From the NCBI RefSeq assembly GCF_040954645.1, contig NC_092809.1, positions 63,182,141 to 63,246,140 of the forward strand: a stretch of DNA of 64,000 nucleotides. The letters run 5' to 3'. This document shows positions 12,007 through 23,718 of the stretch, piece after piece. This DNA comes from Diabrotica undecimpunctata. Taxonomy: Eukaryota; Arthropoda; Insecta; Coleoptera; Chrysomelidae. Each line of letters opens with the position of its first letter. Positions within the stretch are counted from its first letter, which is position 1. The position numbers and the translations under genes are program-made. Below the pieces are notes generated by a model. That model had not been told where the DNA came from. It searched no databases and saw nothing but the letters and a program-made list of their open reading frames with translations.

Positions 12007-13600
12007 CATTATAGTTAATTTTATCAGAATATTTCTCTGAAGTTTTCCTTTTAACGTGTCATTTACTTTTTAGTTATTTCTAGTTCATTATATTTAGGTA
12101 ATTATTTTATTATAATAATAAAATAACCATCATTCTTGTACTCATTGGGAGTGGTAAGAGACTCAAATTAAATCGAAACCCAACCATTTTCGTATATTTA
12201 TTGTCCTTACTCGACGCAATAGCCTTCCCTTCTATTTTCTAGAAATTGCAGTTTAGTGCCAATCCTAGTTTTAATATTTTTAAGTTTAACCGTAGTAGAA
12301 TTCCACATTTGTTGCAATTTTTTACACAATGCTGTTTAATATTGACCTGAATATCACTGAATGGACTTGTTGTCATTATTTTACCGGTTAATTTGTTTGT
12401 TCTATGTTTTTGGTATTAATGTGTAATATATTAATGTTTAATCTACAATTACATTTTTCATTGAATGTATATTATTTATTTATTTTCGCCGAAATACAAA
12501 GCTTTAAGCAAACTATAAAACAAACAGTTGTTTGAATATGTTAAACTTATTTTAATCCCGTTTTTATATTCTATATTTTTGTGGGGAGTAATCCCGGTCA
12601 AAGTGCAAATGTGTGCAAATTTAACAATTGCTCATTTTCTGCAATTTCGGTCGTTACTGATAAAAAAATCACAGAACGTTTCTTTTTGCAAATAAATATA
12701 TTCCAGAGAAATAATTATTTTTTAATAGCTAGGTATTTGACGAGTTTTCCCATAATATAAACTATAATAATCAAATCTTTAGAGCTTCTACAAAAATTTT
12801 GGAGTGGTTTTAAATTATTAACAATTTAGTGCGAAAAATGTTATTTTTAAAAATTTTTGCTTGCCAATAAAAAGTATCTGTCTATACATAAATATAAACA
12901 TTTATTTATTCCGAAATAGGAAAACCTTCAAAATTAAGTATTCTAACATTTTTTTAATCAACTTGTTGCTCTAAAAGCATGAAAATCGTAATTTGTTATT
13001 TCTTTCAAATTTGTAGAAAAATTATCAGCTTTTCGAATATCTCAAAATATATTGTCTAAGAGTACCTGTTTAAAAGATATTTTAATTGTTGATAAGTTAA
13101 AAATAACAGTAATGTTGCAAAACAATTCTTGGTTAAAAAAATGATTTTTATTTAACTTTTTTTGTTGTTTTTTGAAAGGAAAAGGTTTTACCTTTCGTAA
13201 GGTACCCTTTTAATTATTGTATCTTTATTATTTTATGTCTTATATTATTACAAAATATTACCTCTGGCATAATTAATTTAACTAATTTTTAAACTCACCG
13301 ATTAAGTTGAAATTTTAAGGGTTTCTTAAGCACTGCAAGATTTTCAATACATGTAAATAACTGTGGTAAAAATGAACCTAGAACCTTGATATCGCGTGAA
13401 AACTTAGGTCATATAGTGGTAAAAACGTGGTTAAAAATTTAGAGAGATTCAACAATTATTTGAAAAGGTATTCACATTGTTTATCCCAAACAGCTTTTTT
13501 TGCAACAAAATAAGTCAGAAAAAGGTGAACTTACAATGTGTCTATGCCTAATATAAACAGAAGGGAGAGTTATTACATCAAAAGAACTTAAAAAAAGTTA
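12007..13600. other. AT-rich noncoding region, partly shared with 17.0-18.3 kb
   Basis: No gene. The part 12390-12590 resembles 18000-18280 (GTTCTATRTTTTTGRTATTA, then ACAGTTGTTTGAATATG). The two blocks look like copies of one longer repeat of which 9.8-12.6 kb and 17.0-18.3 kb are representatives. Confidence 0.5.
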
Positions 13601-15346
13601 GCTACATTGCAAAACTTGATTGCAAAAACATTGCAATTTATTGCTTATAAACAGTTTGTTATGTTCTGAAGAAAAATTCTTTTTCACATTTGAAAAGCTG
13701 GTAGGTTTTTAAAAAAGTTTTCCTACGATTATCTGGAACTAGTTAGTCTCTTTTTCAAATCACTGATATCAAAAATCTTTGACGTTTTTTTTATAATTTG
13801 TATGTACTCTTTACGTACATTACGAATATGCCGTTTGTTAATAAATTTAATAATAAATTAACCTTGTAAATTGTTTAAACAAGTTTTGGAAACAAGTTTT
13901 TACGATATTGTTAGAACGATTTTTGTTGATAAAACATAAATAGATTATTTACAGTTAAATTAACAATAAGTTAAATATGGCAAACATGTAATTTAATAAA
14001 TATTTATAGTTGTCGGTAAATAATATCGTATTTAAGTATTATGAACAATTTTAATTTTATCAAATATTTACAACAATTTATTGAAAGTGATTTATTCTTA
14101 TGTTTTCCAATAAAAATCGTTCTAACAATATCGTTAAATCTTTTTTTCTTCGAAAATTGTTTAAACTGGTACTCAAATTTATTAAACATACATAATTGTT
14201 AAGTTTTTATATGGTCTTCTAAGCAAGAAATTAGTTAATCAACATTCAAAAATAGTCATTTTAAAGCTTTAATTGTGTTTAACCAAATAATTTTCTCTAA
14301 ATTCGATCAAAATCCTTTATTCTTTACTTGTAAACTAAATTTCGTAAAATATTGCATTTTTTTACCTGACATTGTTAATATAATTTAGTCTACCGCATCC
14401 ACTGCAGGAAACATAGAGGTTTAGGTGAGGTTTGAATAATATTAAAAAAAATTTATCGGGATTGTACAGTAAAATGCTACATTGCAAAACTTGATTGCAA
14501 AAACATTGCAATTTATTGCTTATAAACAGTTTGTTATTTTCTGGAGAAAAATTCTTTTTCACATTTGAAAAGCTGGTAGGTTTTTAAAAAAGTTTTCCTA
14601 CGATTATCTGGAACTAGTTAGTCTCTTTTTCAAATCACTGATATCAAAAATCTTTGACGTTTTTTTTTTATAATTTGGATGTACTCTTTACGTACATTAC
14701 GAATATGCCGTTTGTTAATAAATTTAATATTAAATTAACCTTGTAAATTGTTTAAACTATTTTTGGAAACAAGTTTTTACGATATTGTTAGAACGATTTT
14801 TGTTGATAAAACATAAATAGGTTATTTACAGTTAAATTAACAATAAGTTAAATATGACAAACATGTAATTTAATAAATATTTATAGTTGTCGGTAAATAA
14901 TATCGTATTTAAGTATTATGAACAATTTTAATTTTATCAAATATTTACAACAATTTATTGTAAATGATCTATTCTTATGTTTTCCAATAAAAATCGTTCT
15001 AACAATATCGTTAAAAATTTTTTTGGTCAAAAATTGTTTAAACAGGTATTCAAATTTATTAAACATAAATAATTATTAAGTTTTTGTATGATTTTCTAAG
15101 CAAGAAATTAGTGAATCAACATTTAAAAATTGTCATTTTAAAACTTTAAATGTGTTTAACCAAATAATTTTCTGTAAAATCGATGAAAATCCTTCTTTAC
15201 TTGTAGACGAAATTTCGCAAAATATTGCATTTTTTTACCTGACATTGTTAATATAATTTAGTCTACTGATCCGCTGCAGGAAACATAGAGGCTTAGGTGA
15301 GGTTTGAATAATATTAAAAAATTTTTATCGGGATTGTACAGTAAAA
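13601..15346. repeat. Direct tandem duplication, ~875-bp unit, each with an internal foldback
   Basis: Copy 1 is 13601-14475 and copy 2 is 14476-15346. Both start GCTACATTGCAAAAC and end CGGGATTGTACAGTAAAA, and they are roughly 95% alike by eye. Within each unit a left half (ACGATATTGTTAGAACG) is the reverse complement of a right half (CGTTCTAACAATATCGTT) around a central AATTTAATAAATATTTAT, giving a large imperfect hairpin. Small minus-strand frames here are shadows. No transposase, no clear target duplication. Confidence 0.85.
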
Positions 15347-15546
15347 GGGAAGGAGTAGTAGGAAATTAATCATTTTTATCACAATTTATGAAGTTTTTTA
15401 TATCATCGTAATATCAGCATGTAAAATCTACTAATATTACTTTGTACGTAGCATTGCGACATGTGCATAAATTTTGTAAGCCTAAAACGAAAAAAAAACA
15501 ATAAACAAAAGAAACTAAAAGAAATTAAAACAATAAATGAATAATA
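15347..15546. other. Unassigned, possible 3' end of the Tc1 relic
   Basis: No coding sequence. Could hold the left terminal repeat of the adjacent Tc1 copy, but no match to the right flank was found. Confidence 0.3.
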
Positions 15547-16430
15547 TTAAACAAGTAAGTTGTTTGGTTGGATCAGTGTGGCTCTTAATCGCCTACCAAG
15601 GATATCCCAGAGATTTTCAATCGGATTTAAATCCAGACTATGTGCTGGCCATTCCATAGTGTTAATTTCTATCTCTTCTAGATAATTTCTGACGATCTCT
15701 GCAGCGTGAGGTCTGGCATTATCTTGCATTAAGAATGGTACTACATGTTGCTCCAGGATCTCCAATATTTACCTTTCAGCTGTAACAGTTCCATTTTGTA
15801 TGACCACTAGGTCCGTACGTGCGGTCAAAGAAATATCACCACACACCATAACGGATCCTCCACCAAAAAATGTAGTGTGTGAGAAGTTACACTGAGCATA
15901 TCGTTCATTGGGTTCGTGGCAAGACACGAACACGTCTGTCGTTATTGTACAAACAAAATCGGGATTCATCAGTAAATAGCACTCGTTCCCAGTCAGCCTC
16001 TAACCAATTAACGTTTTCTCTGGCAAAATGTAGTCCCCCTTCGATGCTCTGCAGTTAATAGAGGACCTCGGGCGGCAATCCTTGGTGTTTTCCCTAAGTC
16101 GCTGGCAAACAGTTTCAGTACTAATTTGTATAGCATGCACGTCTCGAAGCTAAATTTGTAGACTAAGATGTGTTACAAAACGTTGTCGAAGAGCAGAAAT
16201 TCTTAAAAATCGATCTTGAATAGGGGTAGTTACCCGGTTTCGTCCTTGCCCTGGTCTGTGAGTATGATCCCCTGTTTCGAGGAATCTTTCAACACCCGTG
16301 AGACAGATGTGTGGGACACATTAAACTGACGACCAATTCTTCGGTAACTCCAACTTTCTTCCGACAGTAACACTGCTTGGGCACATTCATCTCGGGTTAA
16401 CTTACGTGATTGACGCTCCATAATAAACAC
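15547..16430 (-). pseudogene. Tc1-like (DD34E) transposase, near full length but frameshifted
   Basis: Starts at 16430 with MFIMERQSRKLTRDECAQAV and a helix-turn-helix (YRRIGRQFNVSHTSVSRVLK), followed by an arginine-rich linker, the DWERVLFTDESRF motif (first Asp, about 16000-15960), TTFFGGGSVMVCGDIS, FLMQDNARPHAAEI (second Asp) and LDLNPIENLWD (Glu). The second Asp and the Glu are separated by 34 residues. The usual SPD before LNP reads SLD. Stops and frame changes split it into three main blocks (16430-16230, 15969-15769, 15765-15547). A different Tc1 lineage from the copy at 5570. No terminal repeats identified. Confidence 0.88.
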
Positions 16431-17000
16431 AACACAATAATCAACAATTAAACAGTAGCCGAATAAAATTCGTGAACACTTGGAAATTAGTATATTTATA
16501 GAATTAGTAAATTTTTTGCTTCTTTTTGTTTTGTTGCAAAAAAAAACTATAGCGATAAGACACAGTCAATAAATATAGAGTGTACGAATAGCATATACAA
16601 GGGGCTTGCAAAATATAACTTTACAATGGAAATTTTTGTTAACACTAATAAAATATTTTAATATTTCAAAGTGGTGCGTCAATTTCTTGGAGAAGTGTAT
16701 AATGAACACAATGGATGATAAAACTATGGTAAAAACATCATTAGGTTTGAAAGATCAAGATCCATAAAACTCAAAAAAATTGTCAGATAAAACAAAAACC
16801 TTAATAGGACATAGCTAATATGATGCTTATAAAATAATGTGTTAATAATTATGAATTTTGATGAAAGTTAATGAAAATATGAAAATTAGTCAGAAAAATT
16901 ATCAAAATTTTGGGGCTACAAATGTCCCTGTAGTTGACATTAAAAATAATTGTTATCACCAGTGCTTGTCAAAATAGTCATCTAGTGGTTGACACTGAAA
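16431..17000. other. AT-rich noncoding stretch
   Basis: No genes. Includes the Tc1 upstream flank; terminal repeats were searched for by eye and not found. Confidence 0.4.
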
Positions 17001-18290
17001 TATTTTTATCTACTAACATCTAATTGCTTGCTAAATTAATCTTAATTTCCACTTAATATCTACTTATACTTTAATATACTATTTGAATATCGTCTTAAAA
17101 TATTTGATCTGTACATTTACTCCAACTATTAGGTTTCAAATATTTTTCTGCGATATTAAAAATTTAATATCTACATTTAAATATGGACAGATATCTTCAT
17201 TCTTTTCTCTTTCTTATATACACTCTCTAACTTATTTACCTTCTAAAAAAGCCAATAATTGATCCTTTTATTCCCAAAATGTTTTTCTGCTACTTTATTC
17301 ACCATATTAATTATTTCGCATTAAACGATTCTTACTTTTCATTCTTATTTTTCATTTTTATCTTATTTTTATTTGTTTTGTTTAACATTTCATAAAATAG
17401 TCTGCTCTTGTAGCATTTTAAATCTTGACCAGACTTTTCCATATTTATATACTTTTTTAAGGTTTTTTTCCTTTGAACAAAAGAATATTTAGGTAAAAAG
17501 AACTAAGAATAAGACTTATAATAAGACAATCAGTTTATTCTACCACCAACGACCGGTTTCGCAAAACTATCATTTGCTATGCATAAAACAAATCAAATTA
17601 TAGTGTGCGAAACCGGTCGTTGGTGATAGAATAAATTAATTTGTGAGCAAGTCTTATTCTTATTTTTTTTTTCATAACATATTCAAGATTTGAATAATAA
17701 AAGAATATTTTTTTATTATTAGTGTCAAGCACTTATTTTTATATAGATCTAGTTACTTCCCCAATTAAGCTTCAGATATTTACCCTTTTTGTTTAAATTT
17801 TTGTTGCTACTAAAAATTAGTTTGTAATTTCCTCAACATTATCATTTTTAAATTCATCTGAATATTTGTGTGAAGTTTTCCTTTTAATGATTAGTCGTGT
17901 TTTTAGCGAGTTGCACTTAGTTCATCCCATTCATCCCATTTACAAAATTCATTTATTTCAGGAAATCTCAATATACAAATGGTTTTTCGTCCTTTGGGAT
18001 ACATGTTAATTTGTATGTTCTATATTTTTGATATTATTAATACATATTTAATTGACAATTACATTTTTAGTTTCATGTACATTAAATATATGTTTTCGTC
18101 AACATACAAACCTGTTAACCAAACTAAAACAGTTGTTTGAAAGTTTTTAATTGAATGTATAATAATTATTAGTATTCTGCCAAATACAAATGATAAATAA
18201 ATTTTAAAACAATCAGTTGTTTGAATATGCTAAACATAGTTTACTCTTATTTTTATATATTCTATAATTTCCATGATGACTAACGATGAA
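17000..18290. repeat. Diverged copy of the 9.8-12.6 kb repeat
   Basis: Shares the order AATTTAATA...GATATCTTC...TTCACCATATTAATT...TTTTTTAAGGTTTTTTTCC...TGTGAAGTTTTCCTTTTAA...ACAGTTGTTTGAATATG with the tandem units upstream, but is interrupted by the hairpin at 17504-17662. Confidence 0.6.
17504..17662. repeat. Foldback element with ACGACCGGTTTCGC arms
   Basis: TAAGAATAAGAC (17504) pairs with GTCTTATTCTTA (17651), and CACCAACGACCGGTTTCGC pairs with GCGAAACCGGTCGTTGGTG, around a ~40-bp loop. The GAAACCGGTC core resembles the 3' half of minimal Penelope hammerheads, but no CTGANGA is kept. It lies inside the repeat copy at 17.0-18.3 kb, so it is a nested insertion. Confidence 0.75.
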
Positions 18291-18599
18291 TGTGCAAATT
18301 GCCAAAAGTGATTTTCTTTGTTTTATTTCATATATACGGATTGCTACACTGTCTTCATGCGTTAGGTTGCCAGGATTATATTTATTTCTTTAGTTATATA
18401 TATTTTTTATGTCTTCATCTGATTATACTATTTTTTAAGTTAAAAAGATTAGTTGCGTATGCGTATTTTTAATCGAAAATTTTGTCTGATTACGATACAG
18501 TGAATTATGGCTATGAGTCCTCTTTTGTTCTGCGTCCATATATATTTAATTTTTTTGTATCAATTCTTTTAATATCCTTTGCTTATTTTTTTTTACTAA
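18291..18599. other. AT-rich gap
   Basis: No coding signal; only a short hydrophobic frame of no recognisable family. Confidence 0.4.
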
Positions 18600-19480
18600 G
18601 CGCATCAACGAAAACTTGTTGATGTGGAAAATGTTTCCACATGTGTTTTTAAAGAGGTACTTGTGCTCTAAGTGTGGTAAACAGGTCAACCGGTACCTGA
18701 TAAATAACATTTGGTACGCCAACGACATCGCTATAATCACAGACAATGACCATGATAGGCAGTTGATGCTAAATAAAATAAATACCATAGGAAAAATGTA
18801 TAGTTTAAAGATCAATGTTAGAAAAACTAAATGCATGGTAATAAGAAAAAAATGCACTTTTAAGAGTACATCTGCAAGTAGATAACGCTCCAATCGAGCA
18901 AGTAAAAACATTCAAATTCTTGGGAATGATAGTTAATGACCAATGGGTCCTCAACAAGAAAAAAAAATGCCGTACCGAGCAAGTAAGACAAGCTTTTATT
19001 AAGTTTAAAGTGCTACTATGTAACCACAATCTCTTCTTTAATCTCCACTACAGGATAGTGAAATACTAGGTATGGTCCATATTCTTATGCGACATGGAGA
19101 CATGGACTAAAAATGTTTTCCATTAACAAGTTGGAAACCGTCGAAATGTGGATCTTGCGAAGAATGTTCAGCATACCATGGACATATAGACTGAGAAATG
19201 AGGAAGTCTAAAGAAGGGAAAATACTAAGAGAGAATTAATCAACTTGATCAAGGTACGAAAAATTTGATACCTGGGTCATATCCTGAGAGGAAAAAAATA
19301 CGCAATCTCTCAACTAATTATTCAAGGAAAGATTGTGGGCAAGAGGGAGTAGGTCGCAAACAAATGTGGCTACGAAATATAAAAAACTGTACATGCATAA
19401 ATAACACTGGCGAGCTTTTGCATGTCGCAAAAGATAGACGTCTGGCCTTTAGATAATTCGCCAATCCACTATAGGTTCAC
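18600..19480 (+). pseudogene. Non-LTR RT fragment: YADD region to C-terminus
   Basis: NNIWYANDIAIITDND is the RT palm with YADD changed to YAND, followed by MYSLKINVRKTKCMVI, and in another frame VKTFKFLGMIVND. The C-terminal region includes METWTKN, AKNVQHTMDI and a tail that reads GRKQMWLRNIKN and AKDRRLAFR (to 19454). This GRRxxWLRNL-type tail is shared with the fragments at 24759, 35935 and 48990, so all belong to one broad LINE group. Several frame changes; inactive. The end near 19480 is not clean. Confidence 0.75.
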
Positions 19481-19559
19481 GGCACTATAAGAAGAATATT
19501 TTCTTTATATGTTTTTATGAATAGTTGGTCACTATACCTTGTATAATCCGATTCCGATT

Positions 19560-19860
19560 CAACTCAACAGAAACTGTCTAAGATCTTCATAGTTGGAAAA
19601 TATGTTCGACAGGGATGCTTATTGTCACCAGCACTGTGTAACATATACTATAAAAATATATTTAAAGAAGATAAATCTTCTTTTCCTGGATGAATCAGAA
19701 GATAGTGTTACAGTAAATGGCCAACTGATAAACAATATTAGAAATGAAGACGACATTGTATTGCTGGCGGATAGTACGGAGTAGGCTGCAAAGAATAATA
19801 GATAATATTGCGGAAACATTTTACAAATATTATGAAATAAAACCTCGAATTGAAAACACT
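19560..19860 (+). pseudogene. Second RT fragment: motif B to YADD
   Basis: VRQGCLLSPALCNIYYKNIF (RT motif B) is followed by VTVNGQLINNIRNEDDIVLL, where the YADD tyrosine and alanine are replaced (NEDD). It lies downstream of a fragment that starts at the same palm region, so it is a separate partial insertion and not a continuation. Stop codons follow immediately. Confidence 0.7.
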
Positions 19861-20491
19861 AGAAGCTCTTTTAATGGCCTTATGAAGAGTCTCTGTAACC
19901 AATGTTTAAGTATTAATAATTAAGCATAAGAATTCTTAGATGTTAACATCTCTTAAAACTTAAGTAACTTGAAAAACTCAACGAAGATGATCTTGATCGC
20001 ATTTACCTCTAGGCCTTATCTATAAAATTATAATATGTTTATTTATTTTATGTAGCTTTTAGGGCTTTGTTTTCCAATAGTTTTAATATAATTGGTAACA
20101 ATTTATATCATGTTAAGAAAAACACTCCGATACATAGTTTCCATTGTTGGTTTATAAAAACAAAATCAATTTTTCAGGCATTTGTTATATTTTTAACAAA
20201 CACAAACAATAGGGTATTTACTAGTGACAAACCAAATTAAATTTTTAGTTATATTTCATTGTGCATCAACAAATTAAAAACATCGACACCATTATACTCA
20301 TATTTATCTACGCTATGAAAACGTTTGCTTTTTAAAAGCACTAATAATAAACTAAAACCATTTGCATTTTTATTAAACAATACGTCACTAAACTACCACT
20401 TATTGTATATACAGAACTTTTTAGTCGAAGTTTAATTTAAATAATAGATTAATAATAGAATGATTGATTGAAAAATTGATTATTAATTAAA
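19861..20491. other. AT-rich gap before the Gypsy element
   Basis: No coding signal or repeat recognised. Confidence 0.4.
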
Positions 20492-20576
20492 AGTAGTTAT
20501 AAAAACTTATATAGAAGCTGGAATAAAGATAACTTAATCTCAAGTAATAGTTATTATTCAAGAACCTAACTAAACA
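20492..20576 (+). repeat. 5' LTR remnant (last 85 bp)
   Basis: Nearly identical to 23815-23899: AGTTATAAAAACTTATATAG and AATAGTTATT, ending CTAAACA. The promoter-bearing first ~95 bp are lost. Confidence 0.9.
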
Positions 20577-20993
20577 TGGTGGCAGCGGTGTTGAGTGCAG
20601 TACGTATAGTTTAAGTATAACTTTATACTAACCATAAACACATGCTAAGATTGGCAAAGCAAGGTTAAGGCAAGAAAATATTACTGCATTGTGGTTGAAA
20701 TCATACCCAACATAAAGTAAAACTGAAAATGTCTGCTAATACTGCTCCTGATACAAATACTCAAGTTATAGTAAGTTCAGCACTATTGAATGTTAACCCT
20801 CCTGATAAATTCAATATTTTGGCCCCACCATTATGGCCAACATGAAGGAAACGGTTAGAACGATTTATGTCAGTATCCGGACAGCTCCAAAAGACAGAAT
20901 AACAAAAAATAGATAAAAGAGGTTAGTCTTTGTATGTGGGTATATTTTATTTTATAAAAACCCTTAAAAGGGCAACATTACAAGCACGAACGT

Positions 20994-21019
20994 TTTCGGA
21001 ACAACTGTTCCATCATCAG
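20994..21019 (-). ncRNA. Minimal hammerhead ribozyme motif (left arm)
   Basis: Minus strand: CTGATGA (21019-21013), a GGAAC/GTTCC stem II, then GAAA (20997-20994). Exact mirror of the motif at 21380. Self-cleavage cannot be judged from sequence; minimal Penelope hammerheads are known to be weak as monomers. Confidence 0.6.
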
Positions 21020-21379
21020 GTTAAAATACAGGTTACCATGCCTGAGCCACCAAAATATTTGGGTAAAAACCCTTTAAAATGAAATGTGTTACCAAAGATT
21101 GTACATGATGTTGATAGTATTATATGATGTTTAATATTTTAATTAGATTTTACTTCAGGTAACATACACCCATGCTTAAGTGAGTTCCAGAGGTTTACTC
21201 TCCGGACACTGGAACTCACTTAAGCATGGGTGTATGTTACCTGAAGTAAAATCTAATTAAAATATTAAACATCATATAATACTATCAACATCATGTACAA
21301 TCTTTGGTAACACATTTCATTTTAAAGGGTTTTTACCCAAATATTTTGGTGGCTCAGGCATGGTAACCTGTATTTTAAC

Positions 21380-21405
21380 CTGATGATGGAACAGTTGTTC
21401 CGAAA
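21380..21405 (+). ncRNA. Minimal hammerhead ribozyme motif (right arm)
   Basis: CTGATGA (21380-21386), stem II GGAAC-AGTT-GTTCC (21388-21401), GAAA (21402-21405), followed by ACGTTCG. These are the conserved core blocks of a type I hammerhead with a very short stem III, as reported in animal Penelope-like elements. Confidence 0.65.
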
Positions 21406-21862
21406 ACGTTCGTGCTTGTAATGTTGCCCTTTTAAGGGTTTTTATAAAATAAAATATACCCACATACAAAGACTAACCTCTTTTGTTATACGTGGTATAC
21501 AGCCAGCTACAGGAATTTATTTTCCTTGTGGATTTTTTAAAAAAATTGATATCCTACTCTATCTTATGGGAGAAGAATCTGAATATATTTTATTACAATT
21601 TCAGTAACTTCCAGATACTTACGACGAAATTCTAAATGCTTTTGACAAATATTTTATCCCCACACGTAATATTATATACGAAATGTTCAAATTAAATTCT
21701 ACAATCCAAAAACCAGGTTAGAGCATTGACCTATTCATCATTAGCCAACATACCTTAGCTGAAAATTGTAATTATGGGCAGTTGAAGGAGGAATTGATCC
21801 GAGACCGTATAGTAGTAGGTATGCTGGACACAAAAACAATTTTTCGTCTAGGTTTATCCGTA

Positions 21863-23181
21863 ATCGTTCTAATTTATTAGAATCACTGACAGCTTTACTG
21901 AAGAAAAATGTTAACTTTAATTGGGGCATATCACAAAAGGAAGCATTCCAAAAATCGAAACTGCTACTATCTAAGTGTCCTACTTTGGCCTATTTTGACC
22001 TTACCAAACAAATTTTGGTTCAAGCTGATGTATCTTCTTATGGCTTAAGAGCATGTTTAATGCAAATTTCTGATGGAAAATTTGAGGTTGTGGAATATGC
22101 ATCAAGATTATTAACAAATACTGAGAAAAGGTATGTTCAGATTGAGAGAGAAGCACTAGCTTTAACATGGGCTATGGATAAGTTTTCAGAATATGTTATT
22201 GGTTTACCATCAGTTACATTGCAAACGGACCATCGTCCTTTGTTGCAAATTTTACAGACAAAACCAATTGATGAACTGACGCCTAGACTACAACGTTTCA
22301 GGTTACGTTTAATGCGTTTTAATTACATTGTTCATTATTTGCCAGGCAAAGATTTAGTTATCGCGGAAGCTTTGTCAAGGAATTTTTCTGATAGCGCTGA
22401 GCAACCAGAAACAAAAGAATTAGAGGCAGAAACAAAGGTACATGTAAAATTTATACTTTAGTCTTTACCAGCTACCTCTAGTTTTCTGGAACAAATAAAA
22501 GATGAGCAAAAGCTAGATATTATTTTATCTCAAATAATACAGTATACTGCAGAACGATGGCCAAATAAAAACAAGTTAAATCCAGAATTAATCCCTTTTT
22601 ACCTTTTTACCAATATCGCTTTGAATTTTCATTGTCAGAGGATATTCTGCTTAGAGGATCTCGCATTGTGATATCTTATGCACAGCAACTACGAGTTTTG
22701 AAACTCATTCATGAAGGTCATTTTGGTATCGGTAAATGTAGAAACCGTGCTAAAACTTCAGTATGGTGGTTAGGTTTGTCTACACAGATAGAGTACCTAG
22801 TTAGAAATTGTCCTCAGTGTATTGAAAATAGAACTAATCTTAAAAAACCTATGATTGCTGATAAGTTTCCTGATAGACCATGGCAAAAAGCTCTTGACCT
22901 ATATAAATGTCATGATACATGGTACTTAATAATTACAGACTAATATTCAAGGTTTTTTGAATTCTTTAAACTTACAAAAATGACAGAACAAGTTATAGTT
23001 GAGAGGGTCAAAGAAATTTTTTCTAGATATGGCATAAGTGAATTAGTGCGATCTGATAATGGCCCACAATTTCGAAATGAATTTTTAAAATTTTCACAAG
23101 AATATGATTTTAAATTAATAACTAGCAGTCCTATTTTTCCACAGTCCAATGGATTTGTTAAGGCTGCCGTAAAGGTTGCAA
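21863..23181 (+). pseudogene. Gypsy pol remnant: RNase H and integrase
   Basis: Begins in the RT thumb (NLLESLTALLKKNVNFNWG), then RNase H at 21985-22420 with its acidic residues visible (VQADVSSYG, QIEREALAL, LQTDHRPLL). Integrase follows after a frame change: the zinc-binding HHCC domain (HEGHFGIGK...CPQC, 22700-22820), then the core with Asp in WYLIITD, Asp in VRSDNGPQF, and NGFVKAAV where the catalytic Glu is expected, now Lys. Stops: TAG at 22459-22461 and TAA at 22941-22943 right after the first integrase Asp. Protease and RT palm are deleted. Inactive. Confidence 0.88.
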
Positions 23182-23634
23182 AAATTTAATAAAGAAAAAT
23201 GATGACATCCATAAAGCTCTTTTAGCTTATGGAACTACTCCCCTAGAATGTGGGTTTTCTCCTGCTGAATTGTTATATGGAAGAAAGATAAGGTAATTTC
23301 TTCCTTTGTTACCAAGCGACTTAAATAATTAGTATCAACAGAGTCCGTAGGCACTCATAATAATTATAGTAATTTTGAACACAAGCAAGATACAAAATGT
23401 AATTTGTCAAACCAGACCGTAGTAGAGCAAGATCGAGAAACTGAAATCAAATTGAATGATTCTCCAAAGACTATGTCTGAAACTGTTGGTGCTAAGTCAC
23501 TACCAGTATCATATGAATCTCAATTTGTGTCTACTTCTAAATTGTTACGACATATTTCTGAAGTCCCTCCTTCAGGTAGACCTAAACGAGAAATAAGAAA
23601 ACCTTCTCACTTCAAGGATTATGTACAATAATTG
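23182..23634 (+). pseudogene. Gypsy pol C-terminal part
   Basis: Continues the integrase after a frame change (HKALLAYGTTPLECGFSPAE, LLYGRK) and, past stops, an open stretch 23404-23631 ending PSGRPKREIRKPSHFKDYVQ. A basic, proline-rich C-terminal tail before the polypurine tract is normal for Gypsy polyproteins. No envelope-like frame is present. Confidence 0.75.
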
Positions 23635-23707
23635 TAATCTTTAGTATAATCTATATCTATCTATAGTGTTCTGTAACAATATTTTGTTGAATTTATATAA
23701 ATGGCTT

Positions 23708-23718
23708 AAAGGGGGGGA
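23708..23718 (+). other. Polypurine tract
   Basis: AAAGGGGGGGA immediately 5' of the 3' LTR; the expected plus-strand primer site. Confidence 0.85.

Larger units (their letters stand above)
20915..21539. mobile_element. Penelope-like foldback with perfect 276-bp arms
   Basis: Arms 20915-21190 and 21209-21484 are, as far as I can compare by eye, exact reverse complements with an 18-bp loop. Each arm carries a minimal hammerhead motif. A further ~55 bp (21485-21539, GTTATACGTGGTATACAGCC) follows the right arm only. No protein is encoded. Probably two inverted copies of a Penelope-type terminal repeat that inserted as a unit into gag. Confidence 0.85.
20730..21862 (+). pseudogene. Gypsy gag remnant interrupted by a foldback
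   Basis: ATG at 20730 (MSANTAPDTNTQVIVSSALL, then RLERFMSVSGQLQKTE) stops at the insertion. Beyond it the gag continues as KIDILLYLMGEESEYILLQF, YDEILNAFDKYFIPTRNIIY and LKEELIRDRIVVGML. These are typical of the retrotransposon gag family. A direct repeat AAAAAATWGAT (20904-20914 and about 21540-21550) brackets the inserted DNA and looks like its target duplication. The frame breaks off into pol without protease, so an internal deletion joins gag to the RT thumb. Confidence 0.8.

Noticed and set aside
13561..15360. CRISPR-like or satellite array
   Set aside because: Only two long units with no spacers; a local tandem duplication.
17504..17662. Hammerhead ribozyme in the GAAACCGGTC hairpin
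   Set aside because: The GAAAC half is present but CTGANGA is not; kept only as a foldback.
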